A stretch of 36,775 nt of DNA from an uncultured Porphyromonadaceae bacterium (GTDB lineage Bacteria; Bacteroidota; Bacteroidia; Bacteroidales; Muribaculaceae). Of this stretch, positions 24,235 through 32,163 are shown in pieces. The position numbers and the translations under genes were made by a program. Location of the stretch: assembly GCA_900546365.1 (NCBI GenBank), contig URCF01000018.1, positions 1 through 36,775 of the forward strand, read 5' to 3'. The notes under the pieces are model-generated. The model did no database searches, was not told where the DNA came from, and saw only the letters and a list, made by a program, of their open reading frames with translations. Position 1 is the first letter of the stretch. Each line of letters opens with the position of its first letter.

Positions 24235-25161
24235 CTATTTCACCATTTTTGTGAATCCGGCGGGCACGGGGGTCTCGAAGTTCATCTCCTTGCGGGTCAC
24301 GGGGTGGGCGAACCGGAGTGTCTGTGCATGGAGCGCGAGCCTGTGGATCGGGCTGGATTTGGCTCCATAGCGGCGGTCTCCGGCAATGGGGTGTCCCATC
24401 TCCTTCATGTGCACGCGGATTTGATTCTTGCGTCCGGTGTCAAGCTCCACTTCAAGCATAGTGTAGCCGTTTTTGCTCGCGAGGGTTTTGTAGCGTGTGA
24501 CGGCGAGCTGTCCGAGTTTGGGGTCGGGGGTGGAGTAAACCTCATGCTCGGCGTTTTCGGCGAGATAGCTTTTGATCACACCTTCGGCCTGGTCGGGGGT
24601 GCCCTCTACCACAGCGAGGTATTTGCGGTTGAGCACCATGTTGTTCCAGTTGTGCTGCATGGTGTTTTTGGCTTCCTCGTTTTTGGCGAACATCATCAGT
24701 CCGGAAGTGTCGCGGTCGAGGCGGTGCACGATGAACAGCTTGTTGCGCGGGTCGGACCATTTCACATACTCGCGCAGTATGGAGTAGGCGGTGCCTTCCT
24801 TGATTTTGTCGGTGCCCATCGACAGGAGTCCATACCCTTTGTTGACCACAATAATGTCGTCGTCCTCATACACCAGCTTGAGCCGGCGGTGGTAGAACAC
24901 CCGCCATTCACGGGTGAAATTGATTTTCACCTGGTCGCCGGGTTTGAGCTTATGGTTGAACTGCGACACCGGGGAGCCGTTGACAGCCACCTGATTGTGC
25001 TTGAGAAGCTCTTTGACGGAGGTGCGTTTATGGTCGGTGAGATTGGCGAGCAGAAACTCCATCAGGGGCATCGGCTCGGACACATTGAGGGTGAGTATGC
25101 TGTCGGGCCGAAACTGATTGCGTTCGGCGCCTGGCTTTGTTGCGCGGGGGCGTGGGGACAT
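24235..25161 (-). CDS. RluA family pseudouridine synthase
   Basis: Converts uridine to pseudouridine in rRNA or tRNA. 308 residues: N-terminal S4-like RNA-binding region (about 30-85) and a catalytic domain with motif HRLDRDTSG at 146-154 (catalytic Asp149). LDTGRKNQIRVHM (241-253) and RLALHA (283-288) are the later family motifs. Homologues in this class modify 23S rRNA (RluD- or RluC-like), but the target site cannot be assigned. It lies 21 bases after topA on the same strand, an operon. A short basic N-terminal tail of 15-20 residues is variable in the family. Confidence 0.93.
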   Translation of the reverse strand: MSPRPRATKPGAERNQFRPDSILTLNVSEPMPLMEFLLANLTDHKRTSVKELLKHNQVAVNGSPVSQFNHKLKPGDQVKINFTREWRVFYHRRLKLVYEDDDIIVVNKGYGLLSMGTDKIKEGTAYSILREYVKWSDPRNKLFIVHRLDRDTSGLMMFAKNEEAKNTMQHNWNNMVLNRKYLAVVEGTPDQAEGVIKSYLAENAEHEVYSTPDPKLGQLAVTRYKTLASKNGYTMLEVELDTGRKNQIRVHMKEMGHPIAGDRRYGAKSSPIHRLALHAQTLRFAHPVTRKEMNFETPVPAGFTKMVK

Positions 25162-25182
25162 GGCTTGTCGGTTGGGAATGGG

Positions 25183-27504
25183 TTATTTTTTCTTGCGTGT
25201 GGCGGTGCGCTTGGGTTTGTCGGCCTGCGAGGCTATTATCTCCATGCACTGCTCCAGAGAGAGGTCGGCGGGGTTTTCCACGGTGCGTGGGATCTTGTAG
25301 TTGGATTTTTTGTACGATATATACACACCGTAGCGACCGTTGAGAATCTTGAGGTCGGGGTCCTCGCTGAAAGTTTTCACCTCTTTCTGAGCTTCGGCCT
25401 GACGCTTGTCGTTGATGAGCTGCTCGGCCTCCTCAAGGGTGATGGAGGTGGGCTGGATATCCTTGGGGATGGACACGAATTTGCCATCGTGGCGGATGTA
25501 GGGACCGAAGCGTCCCACACCTACCACCACATCCTTGTCCTCGTATTGGCCGAGGGTGCGGGGCAGGTCAAAAAGTTTGAGCGCTTCCTCAAGTGTGATG
25601 TCAAACACTGACTGGTTCTTGGCCAGGGAGGCAAACGAAGGCTTTTCCTCGTCGGTGCTGTCACCAATCTGCACCACGGGACCGAAGCGTCCGATTTTCA
25701 CCGACACTCTTCGCCCAGTGGCCGGGTCGGTGCCGAGGGTGCGCTCGCCCACTTTGTGCTCAAGGCGCATATCGCTGGCCTTGGTCACCTCGGGGTGGAA
25801 CACATTGTAGAAATCGGCAATCTCGGAGTGCCATCCTGTGTGGCCTTCGGCAATCTCGTCAAACCGCTGCTCCACATTGGCTGTGAAGTTGAAATCGAGC
25901 ACGTTGGGGAAATATTGCGTGAGGAAATCGTTGACCACGATACCTGTGTCGGTCGGTATCAGTTTACCTTTGTCAGAGCCAACAGTCTCCACCTTGGTGG
26001 ATTCGGCAATCTTGCCATCGGCGAGAGTGAGGGTGGCGAAAGTGCGCTCAGTGCCCTGATGGTCACCTTTGGCCACATATTCGCGCTGCTGGATGGTGGA
26101 GATGGTGGGAGCGTATGTGCTCGGGCGACCGATGCCGAGCTCCTCCATCTTCTTCACAAGCGATGCCTCGGTGTAGCGCGGGGGATGCTGGGTGTAGCGT
26201 TCGGTGGCGGTGATGTTGGCCACGGCAAGCGGCTCGGAGATGGTCATTGCCGGCAGAATGTCAGCTGAGTCGGCGGCATTCTCGTCATCACGGCTCTCGA
26301 TATATACCTTGAGAAAACCGTCAAACTGAATCACCTCACCATTGGCGGTGAAAGATTCATCACGGTTGGATGACGAAATGGTGACAGTGGTTTTCTCTAT
26401 CTCAGCGTCAGCCATCTGCGAGGCTATGGTGCGTTTCCAGATGAGGTTGTAGAGCCGTTTTTCGTTGGCGGTGCCTTCAATGGTATGTTTTTCCACGTAT
26501 GTGGGGCGGATGGCTTCGTGAGCCTCCTGTGCTCCTTTGGACGAAGTGTGGTACTTGCGCACCTTCAGATACTCCTCACCGAGGGTTGACTTTATCTCCT
26601 TGGATATGGCGTTGATAGCCAGCGAGGAAAGGTTGAGCGAGTCGGTACGCATATAGGTGATGTGACCGGCTTCGTACAGCCTTTGGGCAAGCATCATGGT
26701 TTGCGATACAGTGAATCCCAATTTGCGCGAAGCCTCCTGCTGCAGAGTGGAGGTGGTGAAAGGCGGTGCAGGCTGCTTTTTCAGCGGCTTCACCGAGATG
26801 TCGCTCACCGAGAACGAAGCCTTGGCGCAGTCGTTGAGAAACTGTTTGGCAGTTTCAAGGTCGGACAGACGACGCTGCAGCTCAGCTTTCACCACCCTTC
26901 CTTCGGGCGTGGAGAACTGGGCTGTGACGCGGAAATATGGTTCGCTCTTGAAATTCTTGATCTCATTCTCGCGCTCCACAATCAAACGCACGGCCACGCT
27001 CTGCACGCGTCCCGCCGAGAGCGACGGCCTGATCTTGCGCCACAGCACCGGCGACAGCTCAAAGCCAACAATGCGGTCCAGCACACGGCGTGCCTGCTGG
27101 GCATCCACAAGATTGAGGTCGATGCTGCGGGGGTGGTCGATGGCATGGAGAATGGCATCTTTGGTGATTTCGTGAAACACGATGCGCCGCGTGGCCTCAG
27201 GCTTGAGGCCAAGCACCTCATACAAGTGCCATGCAATGGCTTCTCCCTCGCGGTCCTCATCGGAAGCCAGCCACACGATATTGGCCTGCGCCGCAGCTTT
27301 CTTAAGCTGCTTCACAAGCTCCTGCTTGTCGTCGGGAATTTCATAGACGGGCGTGAAGTTGCCTGCCTGGTCAATGCTGAAATCTTTTTTCTTAAGGTCG
27401 CGGATGTGACCATAGCTTGACATCACTTTATAATCGGGACCAAGGAACTTTTCAATGGTTTTGGCCTTTGCAGGGGACTCTACTATAACAAGATTTTTCA
27501 TCAC
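25183..27504 (-). CDS. topA: DNA topoisomerase I (type IA)
   Basis: Relaxes negative supercoils. 773 residues. An N-terminal Toprim domain has the motif SDEDREGE at 81-88, and the active-site Tyr284 lies in GHITYMRTDS. In place of zinc fingers the C-terminus has three short repeats of the type GRFGPYIR/GRYGVYIS, followed by a basic tail (KRTATRKKK), which is the common Bacteroidetes form. The start ATGATG allows two adjacent choices (27504 or 27501). A -7 element TAATTTTG lies 30 bases upstream. First gene of a topA-rluA operon, and the last core gene before the A+T-rich island. Confidence 0.96.
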   Translation of the reverse strand: MMKNLVIVESPAKAKTIEKFLGPDYKVMSSYGHIRDLKKKDFSIDQAGNFTPVYEIPDDKQELVKQLKKAAAQANIVWLASDEDREGEAIAWHLYEVLGLKPEATRRIVFHEITKDAILHAIDHPRSIDLNLVDAQQARRVLDRIVGFELSPVLWRKIRPSLSAGRVQSVAVRLIVERENEIKNFKSEPYFRVTAQFSTPEGRVVKAELQRRLSDLETAKQFLNDCAKASFSVSDISVKPLKKQPAPPFTTSTLQQEASRKLGFTVSQTMMLAQRLYEAGHITYMRTDSLNLSSLAINAISKEIKSTLGEEYLKVRKYHTSSKGAQEAHEAIRPTYVEKHTIEGTANEKRLYNLIWKRTIASQMADAEIEKTTVTISSSNRDESFTANGEVIQFDGFLKVYIESRDDENAADSADILPAMTISEPLAVANITATERYTQHPPRYTEASLVKKMEELGIGRPSTYAPTISTIQQREYVAKGDHQGTERTFATLTLADGKIAESTKVETVGSDKGKLIPTDTGIVVNDFLTQYFPNVLDFNFTANVEQRFDEIAEGHTGWHSEIADFYNVFHPEVTKASDMRLEHKVGERTLGTDPATGRRVSVKIGRFGPVVQIGDSTDEEKPSFASLAKNQSVFDITLEEALKLFDLPRTLGQYEDKDVVVGVGRFGPYIRHDGKFVSIPKDIQPTSITLEEAEQLINDKRQAEAQKEVKTFSEDPDLKILNGRYGVYISYKKSNYKIPRTVENPADLSLEQCMEIIASQADKPKRTATRKKK

Positions 27505-27533
27505 GCAGGGCGTTTGATAGATAAATTAGGCGA

Positions 27534-27541
27534 CAAAATTA
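27534..27541 (-). promoter_or_regulatory. -7 element of topA
   Basis: Minus-strand TAATTTTG (27541-27534) matches TAnnTTTG, 29 bases before the topA start. No convincing -33 TTTG at the right distance. The rest of 27542-27692 shows no gene and no clear terminator for the STAND gene. Confidence 0.5.
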
Positions 27542-27692
27542 GAAAAAAACAATTAATAACACACCTATTATAAGTATAAAATGCATCTTTTGGTTCATAT
27601 ACCCCCGATTCGCCCCCTGCCAACCAGTCTATAAAGCTTAGTAAGCCCAGAGCAAGTCTTCTGTCTCTGATATTAAATATTAAAGTAAGACA

Positions 27693-30104
27693 TTAATTGG
27701 GTGATGGAAAGACTGCATTATATCCTACCGGAGATGTTATTTCTCCGGTCCAGGAACCTGCATTTTGCGTATATGTTCCTGTAATGTCAAGGTTATTTCC
27801 AATGTAATTTTTCCCTTCAAGCGAATAGTTTTTTATTCCGTCATTCCAATATCTGTCAATCTCTCCTGTGAAGAAATAATATGCATGCAGGTTTTCATTA
27901 TTTTTGTTTTTTTTGAAATCCGAGTTAAAGTAGAAATATCCCTCTACAAGGTACTTTTTATTAGCAGTCTTAGCATGCACGCAAATTAGATTCAGAACAT
28001 CTGTTGTACCATCTGATTTATAAATTTTTTGATTCGTTATTTTACCTACCAGTTTTTTCGGGAGGCCAGAAATCGAATCAATTGCTGCTATTTTATATGA
28101 TACACTTTGGATGCTGTCTTTGGGTGTTAATATGAATGTATGCACATCCTGATTGAGATTTTCAATAGCCTTAAAATCAACTGAAGAGAATCCTTTTTTT
28201 ATGATGAATATATCGTCATCTTCTGTCACCTCATTTTCAAGGTAGTATTTGAAATTTCCACAGGAGTCGGTTCTTGTAGTTATATCGTGCAGGCATACAA
28301 GGGCGTTTTGCACAGGCCATTTAATGCCATTTGCTTCTACTACAACATTTCCAAAATAAGGATATGTTTTAGGCTGTTTCTTTCTTAATTGCATTGGTAC
28401 ATTGAGTGTCTTGATTAAATCCGAGTAGTTTGTTTCAAACTCAATGTCCTGATATTTGCTGTAACTTGGGAAAGTCATAGCAAATGAAACTGAATGAAGT
28501 GTGTCAATTTCTATTTTGAAAATAGAATCCTTGAGCCCTTTATCAATCATTCGCTCAAATAAAACTGTATCAGGTTTATCACTCCTATGTCCTATTATAG
28601 AGAATTCCCCTTTCCAATATTCATTTTCGGTAGTTAAGGAGTCCTCAAGGAAAGATACAATGAATGATTGTTTGGTAGGTAAAAGGCTTGTTGGTTTAGA
28701 CATATATGACCACATACCGACAGTGACTGAAATTATAGCTACTGTACAAATAAATATAGTAACCCATAATTTTCGTTTTGCTTTCTTTTCCTGCAATGTC
28801 CGTTCTGCACGTGCTTTAATTTCTGCTTCCACAGTTTGTTTATGCTGAGCTGCAACATCGGCAATTACATCATGGACGAACTCTATTCTTGTAGTTTTGG
28901 AGCGTTTGAAACGAGTAAGGATATGTTTCTCTTTTTCAAGATAGTTGAGTTCTTCAGGCGTTAATCCGACATTCTTTTCAAGGACATCTTTAATATCCTT
29001 GTTGTCTCGATGATTATCCTTTGTAAGGAGAATGTTTTCCAGCCATGCAACAGAGTCCGGCTTGATTCTGGAAGTGTTTGATATGGCGGAAATATAATAG
29101 TCTTTGATGATGTTTTTGCCAAATTTATCAAGCATATCAGCATTGATAGCAATAGCATTTTCAGGCAGTCGTTGATATAATTGGGAAAGAAAAAGAGAGA
29201 GGATGGCAGTGTCAATACCTCCGCTGGAGTTAGAGTCACCATTACTTGTTCTACTCACTTTTGCTATTATCTGTTTCGCTACGGCATCTGAGACGAGCCC
29301 TTTTTGAGGCTTAGTGATTATTTCCATTGCTTGACTATCGTCAATGGGTCTAAATGCATAGCGATGCTGTTTTAATGCAGGTATCTTTTGGGTGTAATAT
29401 TCAAAATCTGACAGGTAATCCTCACGAAGAGTGAATACAAAATGGACTTTATTATCAACAAATGCTACCGAATCAACGCACTCATTAATGTCAATCCGTT
29501 CTATTTGCGCGAAGATGTCATCATCGTCATAATTGGGCGTTTTAATCTCTATCTCCGGAGTGCTGATGGTGGAATGGTTTGATTCCGTGCATAGTTGTTT
29601 TGGCTTAATATCGTTCAGCAGGTCTGCGATTTCTTGAAAGAACTGTTCTCGGTTTTCCTTACATTCCTGAAGAGTGAATATTTCTTCAAATTGATCAAAT
29701 ATGATAAGTAACCGTACTTTTTTGCCTTCGGCATCCAGAAACTCATTGCAATGGAAAAATTCCCAAAGCAAAGGATCGTCTTGGGATTGGTGTGGAATGA
29801 CATTTTTGATTGTCACCCCTGCTTTATTGATGTGGTTTATGATTTGAGTCAGGTATGAAGACGCACTAGTTCCATGAGCAAGTCGAATAGTAATGGGTAC
29901 ATAACCGTTACGGCGTGCTGACGGCAAAACGCCGGCGTTGATTATAGAAGATTTTCCGGTTCCAGATTTGCCATATAGCACAACCTCGGTTTCTGCAAGA
30001 ACATACGTGGTAAGTTCAAGTATGTCTTTATCTCTTCCATATAGGATTTCCCCTTCGGTATAGGCTCTTAGCCCAACCCAAGGATTATGGTTATTCTTGG
30101 TCAT
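27693..30104 (-). CDS. membrane-anchored STAND NTPase (nSTAND1-type) with carboxypeptidase-regulatory-like domain
   Basis: 803 residues. It opens with the nSTAND1 entry NPWVGLRAYTEGE and GRDKDI (7-28). Walker A GKSGTGKSS is at 45-53 and Walker B LLIIFDQFEE at 132-141 (Asp137). The NTPase region runs to about 340, followed by a winged-helix-like stretch to about 420 and a basic coiled coil 421-445. One membrane helix spans 446-466. The C-terminal 335 residues include a carboxypeptidase-regulatory-like beta domain about 585-660. STAND proteins act as switches that sense invaders and recruit effectors. The start codon overlaps the stop of the SIR2-TIR gene by one base (TAATG), so the two are translated together and likely act together. 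Homologues in bacterial defence usually carry repeats where this one has a membrane helix and a beta-rich C-terminal part. Confidence 0.82.
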   Translation of the reverse strand: MTKNNHNPWVGLRAYTEGEILYGRDKDILELTTYVLAETEVVLYGKSGTGKSSIINAGVLPSARRNGYVPITIRLAHGTSASSYLTQIINHINKAGVTIKNVIPHQSQDDPLLWEFFHCNEFLDAEGKKVRLLIIFDQFEEIFTLQECKENREQFFQEIADLLNDIKPKQLCTESNHSTISTPEIEIKTPNYDDDDIFAQIERIDINECVDSVAFVDNKVHFVFTLREDYLSDFEYYTQKIPALKQHRYAFRPIDDSQAMEIITKPQKGLVSDAVAKQIIAKVSRTSNGDSNSSGGIDTAILSLFLSQLYQRLPENAIAINADMLDKFGKNIIKDYYISAISNTSRIKPDSVAWLENILLTKDNHRDNKDIKDVLEKNVGLTPEELNYLEKEKHILTRFKRSKTTRIEFVHDVIADVAAQHKQTVEAEIKARAERTLQEKKAKRKLWVTIFICTVAIISVTVGMWSYMSKPTSLLPTKQSFIVSFLEDSLTTENEYWKGEFSIIGHRSDKPDTVLFERMIDKGLKDSIFKIEIDTLHSVSFAMTFPSYSKYQDIEFETNYSDLIKTLNVPMQLRKKQPKTYPYFGNVVVEANGIKWPVQNALVCLHDITTRTDSCGNFKYYLENEVTEDDDIFIIKKGFSSVDFKAIENLNQDVHTFILTPKDSIQSVSYKIAAIDSISGLPKKLVGKITNQKIYKSDGTTDVLNLICVHAKTANKKYLVEGYFYFNSDFKKNKNNENLHAYYFFTGEIDRYWNDGIKNYSLEGKNYIGNNLDITGTYTQNAGSWTGEITSPVGYNAVFPSPN

Positions 30105-31435
30105 TACTCGTTGTTTATGATATGAATAATTTTTTGAACGGCTTCCTCAATACTTGATATATCGCTGAACTCTATGGCATTGTATTGTTGGATTCTCTCA
30201 TCAACAGCAGCTTCCTTAAAAGAAAATCCAGATTCTGCGAGTGGTATGATGAAAGTACGGCCTAAACTAATTGCCATTTTGCCGGCTTCATGCCATTCAA
30301 GGCGGTAGTAATGGGACTCTTTGCGCTCATTTTCGACATTTTTAGATAGGATTGGTACGAAATAACGGGCATTCTGTATCCCTTCTTTTATTTCATTTCC
30401 GAAGTTTCCCCCGGAAGAAATGTTGTTCTTGTCAAACCACACTTTTTTACCTTGTGCGCTAAGTTTTCGGTAGAGTTCTTCCGCTATTGCGCTATCACTC
30501 CTTGAGTAGGATATGAAAACATCAACGCCACGTTCAACAGAATCAAATTTCTTCTTCTCTATATCTTGGATTCTTTCGGGCAGCCGCGATTTGATTTCTT
30601 GGATTACATCATGTGGATTATTACACATAAATGTATGATTCCGTTCAAGGAATTGAGAGAGTTCATCCTCAATATTCTCCGCAACGACAAGGCCAGCTCC
30701 ATTACCTGGCTTTCTAATAGAATACCAAATAAAACGGAAGAGCCAGTCGGAGTAGTTGTTGCCAAGCATCAATAAATATTTATCCTTAATTATGCGTGCC
30801 AACTTATGCGGACGCTTGTTTCCCTCATTCAACCATGAAGTGCAAAAATCCAGCATGTCAGTATCAGTCAGTACGTATCTATGAGCCGCATCTCCCACCT
30901 TCCCAAACATATAGTATATAGTAGGTTTGCGCAGGTCGGTTTCAGATAATATATCATCGTTTTCGGAAGGGTTATTGTTGAATTTCAGTACACGCAGCTC
31001 ATCTTTCCATATCTCTTTCATAACTTCTTCTACAATAGGCGTGAAAGAAGTTACCATAATAAATGGGAATTGTTTGATGCTCAATAGCTCCTTGAGAATA
31101 TTAGATGGTCGGAAAACATTTGGTCGCGAAAACACTTTATTCATATACCCATATATGCTATCCTTATTGTCTTTGACCTGCTTAAGAAAATCGTGGTCAT
31201 ACACGAGCTCTGAAAAAGACGAAGGAGTATTGAGTAACTTAAATTTTTTTGCTAACGCTTCAACAATTTTCTTATGAATGTCGCCGCCTTCTATTAAAAT
31301 GTCGGGTCCTATTAGGGGAATTACATTTCCGTTTACGATTTCGTCTATAAGTTTATCCCAGGCCGCTTGCTGTACATTGGAAAATATATCGACATCTATA
31401 TCAATGTCATCAAATAGGTTAATTTCTTGGTCCAT
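30104..31435 (-). CDS. SIR2-like plus TIR domain protein, probable defence NADase
   Basis: 443 residues from the ATG at 31435; an in-frame TTG at 31480 would add 15. N-terminal SIR2-like domain about 20-290, recognised by VIPLIGPDI (38-46), a TTN-like position (VTSFTPIVEE, 128-137), the HG-like position (YYMFGKVG, 174-181) and LLMLGNNYSDW (221-231). The catalytic His of HG is Phe177 and the Asn of TTN-x-D is replaced, so this domain looks inactive. C-terminal TIR domain 303-440 has the start VDVFISYSRSD, a BB-loop region with KVWFDKNN, and Glu380 in YYRLEW at the catalytic Glu position, so it should cleave NAD+. Expected outcome, by analogy: NAD+ loss or a cyclic ADP-ribose-type signal. Coupled to the STAND gene. 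Confidence 0.8.
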   Translation of the reverse strand: MDQEINLFDDIDIDVDIFSNVQQAAWDKLIDEIVNGNVIPLIGPDILIEGGDIHKKIVEALAKKFKLLNTPSSFSELVYDHDFLKQVKDNKDSIYGYMNKVFSRPNVFRPSNILKELLSIKQFPFIMVTSFTPIVEEVMKEIWKDELRVLKFNNNPSENDDILSETDLRKPTIYYMFGKVGDAAHRYVLTDTDMLDFCTSWLNEGNKRPHKLARIIKDKYLLMLGNNYSDWLFRFIWYSIRKPGNGAGLVVAENIEDELSQFLERNHTFMCNNPHDVIQEIKSRLPERIQDIEKKKFDSVERGVDVFISYSRSDSAIAEELYRKLSAQGKKVWFDKNNISSGGNFGNEIKEGIQNARYFVPILSKNVENERKESHYYRLEWHEAGKMAISLGRTFIIPLAESGFSFKEAAVDERIQQYNAIEFSDISSIEEAVQKIIHIINNE

Positions 31436-31513
31436 GGTATTTCGTTGTGAATGTTTATTAAAATTAGTTTGGCACCGCAATTGGAGCTACTGTGGTGACA
31501 TAGGTCAGACTCT

Positions 31514-31654
31514 CTATCCCCAATGTGTAGATTTCTTTACCGATGTCAGGAAGCAGTGTATGCTATCTAATTGTCGCACGATTGAGGTATCCTTGGGAAG
31601 TACGAAATCTGATGGCTTCATGGTGAGTGTGATGTGAATGTGATTGTGGTACAT
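31514..31654 (-). CDS. possible small protein or leader peptide (46 aa)
   Basis: A short frame on the minus strand between the promoter at 31667-31697 and the SIR2-TIR start. It starts with ATG at 31654 (an internal ATG at 31621 gives 35 residues), and its stop lies 78 bases before the SIR2-TIR start. The sequence is His-rich at the beginning and then ordinary in composition (DFVLPKDTSIV). I recognise no family. It may be a non-functional frame in an untranslated leader. The rest of 31436-31676 shows nothing else. Confidence 0.25.
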   Translation of the reverse strand: MYHNHIHITLTMKPSDFVLPKDTSIVRQLDSIHCFLTSVKKSTHWG

Positions 31655-31666
31655 ATTGCCAATATG

Positions 31667-31697
31667 CAAAGCTACATCAAATTTTTGAAATTTCAAA
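31667..31697 (-). promoter_or_regulatory. promoter of the SIR2-TIR/STAND operon inside the 3' end of the RyR gene
   Basis: Minus-strand -7 element TAGCTTTG (31674-31667) and -33 TTTG (31697-31694), spacer 19 bases, an exact Bacteroidetes promoter. Its -33 box overlaps the last codons of the RyR gene. Transcription should start near 31660, giving a leader of about 225 bases before the SIR2-TIR start. Confidence 0.7.
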
Positions 31698-31964
31698 GCC
31701 CGACTTCAAAATCAGCTTTAATGTTTCCTGGGAAGTGGCTCTATCATATTCTTTCTCACTTTCAGGGAGTTCTTCGTATGGTACAAGGCAAGGATGCTTT
31801 TTGTTGTCATCATCGCGGACGGGACCGTATGACCATCCATCATTGATGCGGTTCTGAGCCCACACTTCATGCACATTCTTGGCCATCTCCTCAATAAGCG
31901 GAAGCAGTTCCTTTGGAAGCTTCACGCTGTTAGTGTCTGCCGGATTGGGTATATATTCGTTCAT
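31677..31964 (-). CDS. free-standing RyR (ryanodine receptor-type repeat) domain protein
   Basis: 95 residues, one RyR domain. Motifs: VHEVW (31-35), GWSYGPVRDD (43-52), HPCLVPYEEL (57-66) and EYDR (72-75). In animals this domain repeats in the large ryanodine calcium channels; in bacteria it occurs mostly alone or in nucleotide-signal systems, where it is thought to bind a nucleotide-like ligand (established for the family in general, not for this protein). It is downstream of the channel gene by 200 bases on the same strand and immediately upstream of the SIR2-TIR promoter. A receptor for a TIR-made signal is an attractive, unproven role. Confidence 0.82.
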   Translation of the reverse strand: MNEYIPNPADTNSVKLPKELLPLIEEMAKNVHEVWAQNRINDGWSYGPVRDDDNKKHPCLVPYEELPESEKEYDRATSQETLKLILKSGFEISKI

Positions 31965-32127
31965 TGTCGTAAGTGCTTTAATTATAGAGAAACGGCTGAG
32001 CGTAATTCTATCAGGTTTTAATAAAACAAATTATTATTAACTACATCGAGATATATAGAGCTTCGGTATTGAAATTGCCGAAGTTTGATGGCTCCATTTA
32101 ACATAGAAGAATTGCTCCGAGATACGG

Positions 32128-32140
32128 TTGTCCCGGACAA
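32128..32140. repeat. short palindrome between the channel and RyR genes
   Basis: TTGTCCCGGACAA is a 6+6 inverted repeat around one central base. It lies about 25 bases after the channel stop, in the 199-base gap before the RyR gene. It could be an operator or a weak terminator; no gene and no consensus promoter were seen in that gap. Confidence 0.3.
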
Positions 32141-32163
32141 TCAGTCCCTGTATGTTCTCTTTG

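Noticed and set aside
24217..25611. 464-codon plus-strand frame opposite rluA and topA
   Set aside because: Shadow frame: Gly/Val/His-rich, no domains, fully covered by two conserved enzymes on the other strand.
27580..27660. A GC-rich stretch in the gap after topA that resembles part of a tRNA (possible integration site)
   Set aside because: It does not fold into a T-arm or acceptor stem, and no direct repeat of it was found at the other island edge.
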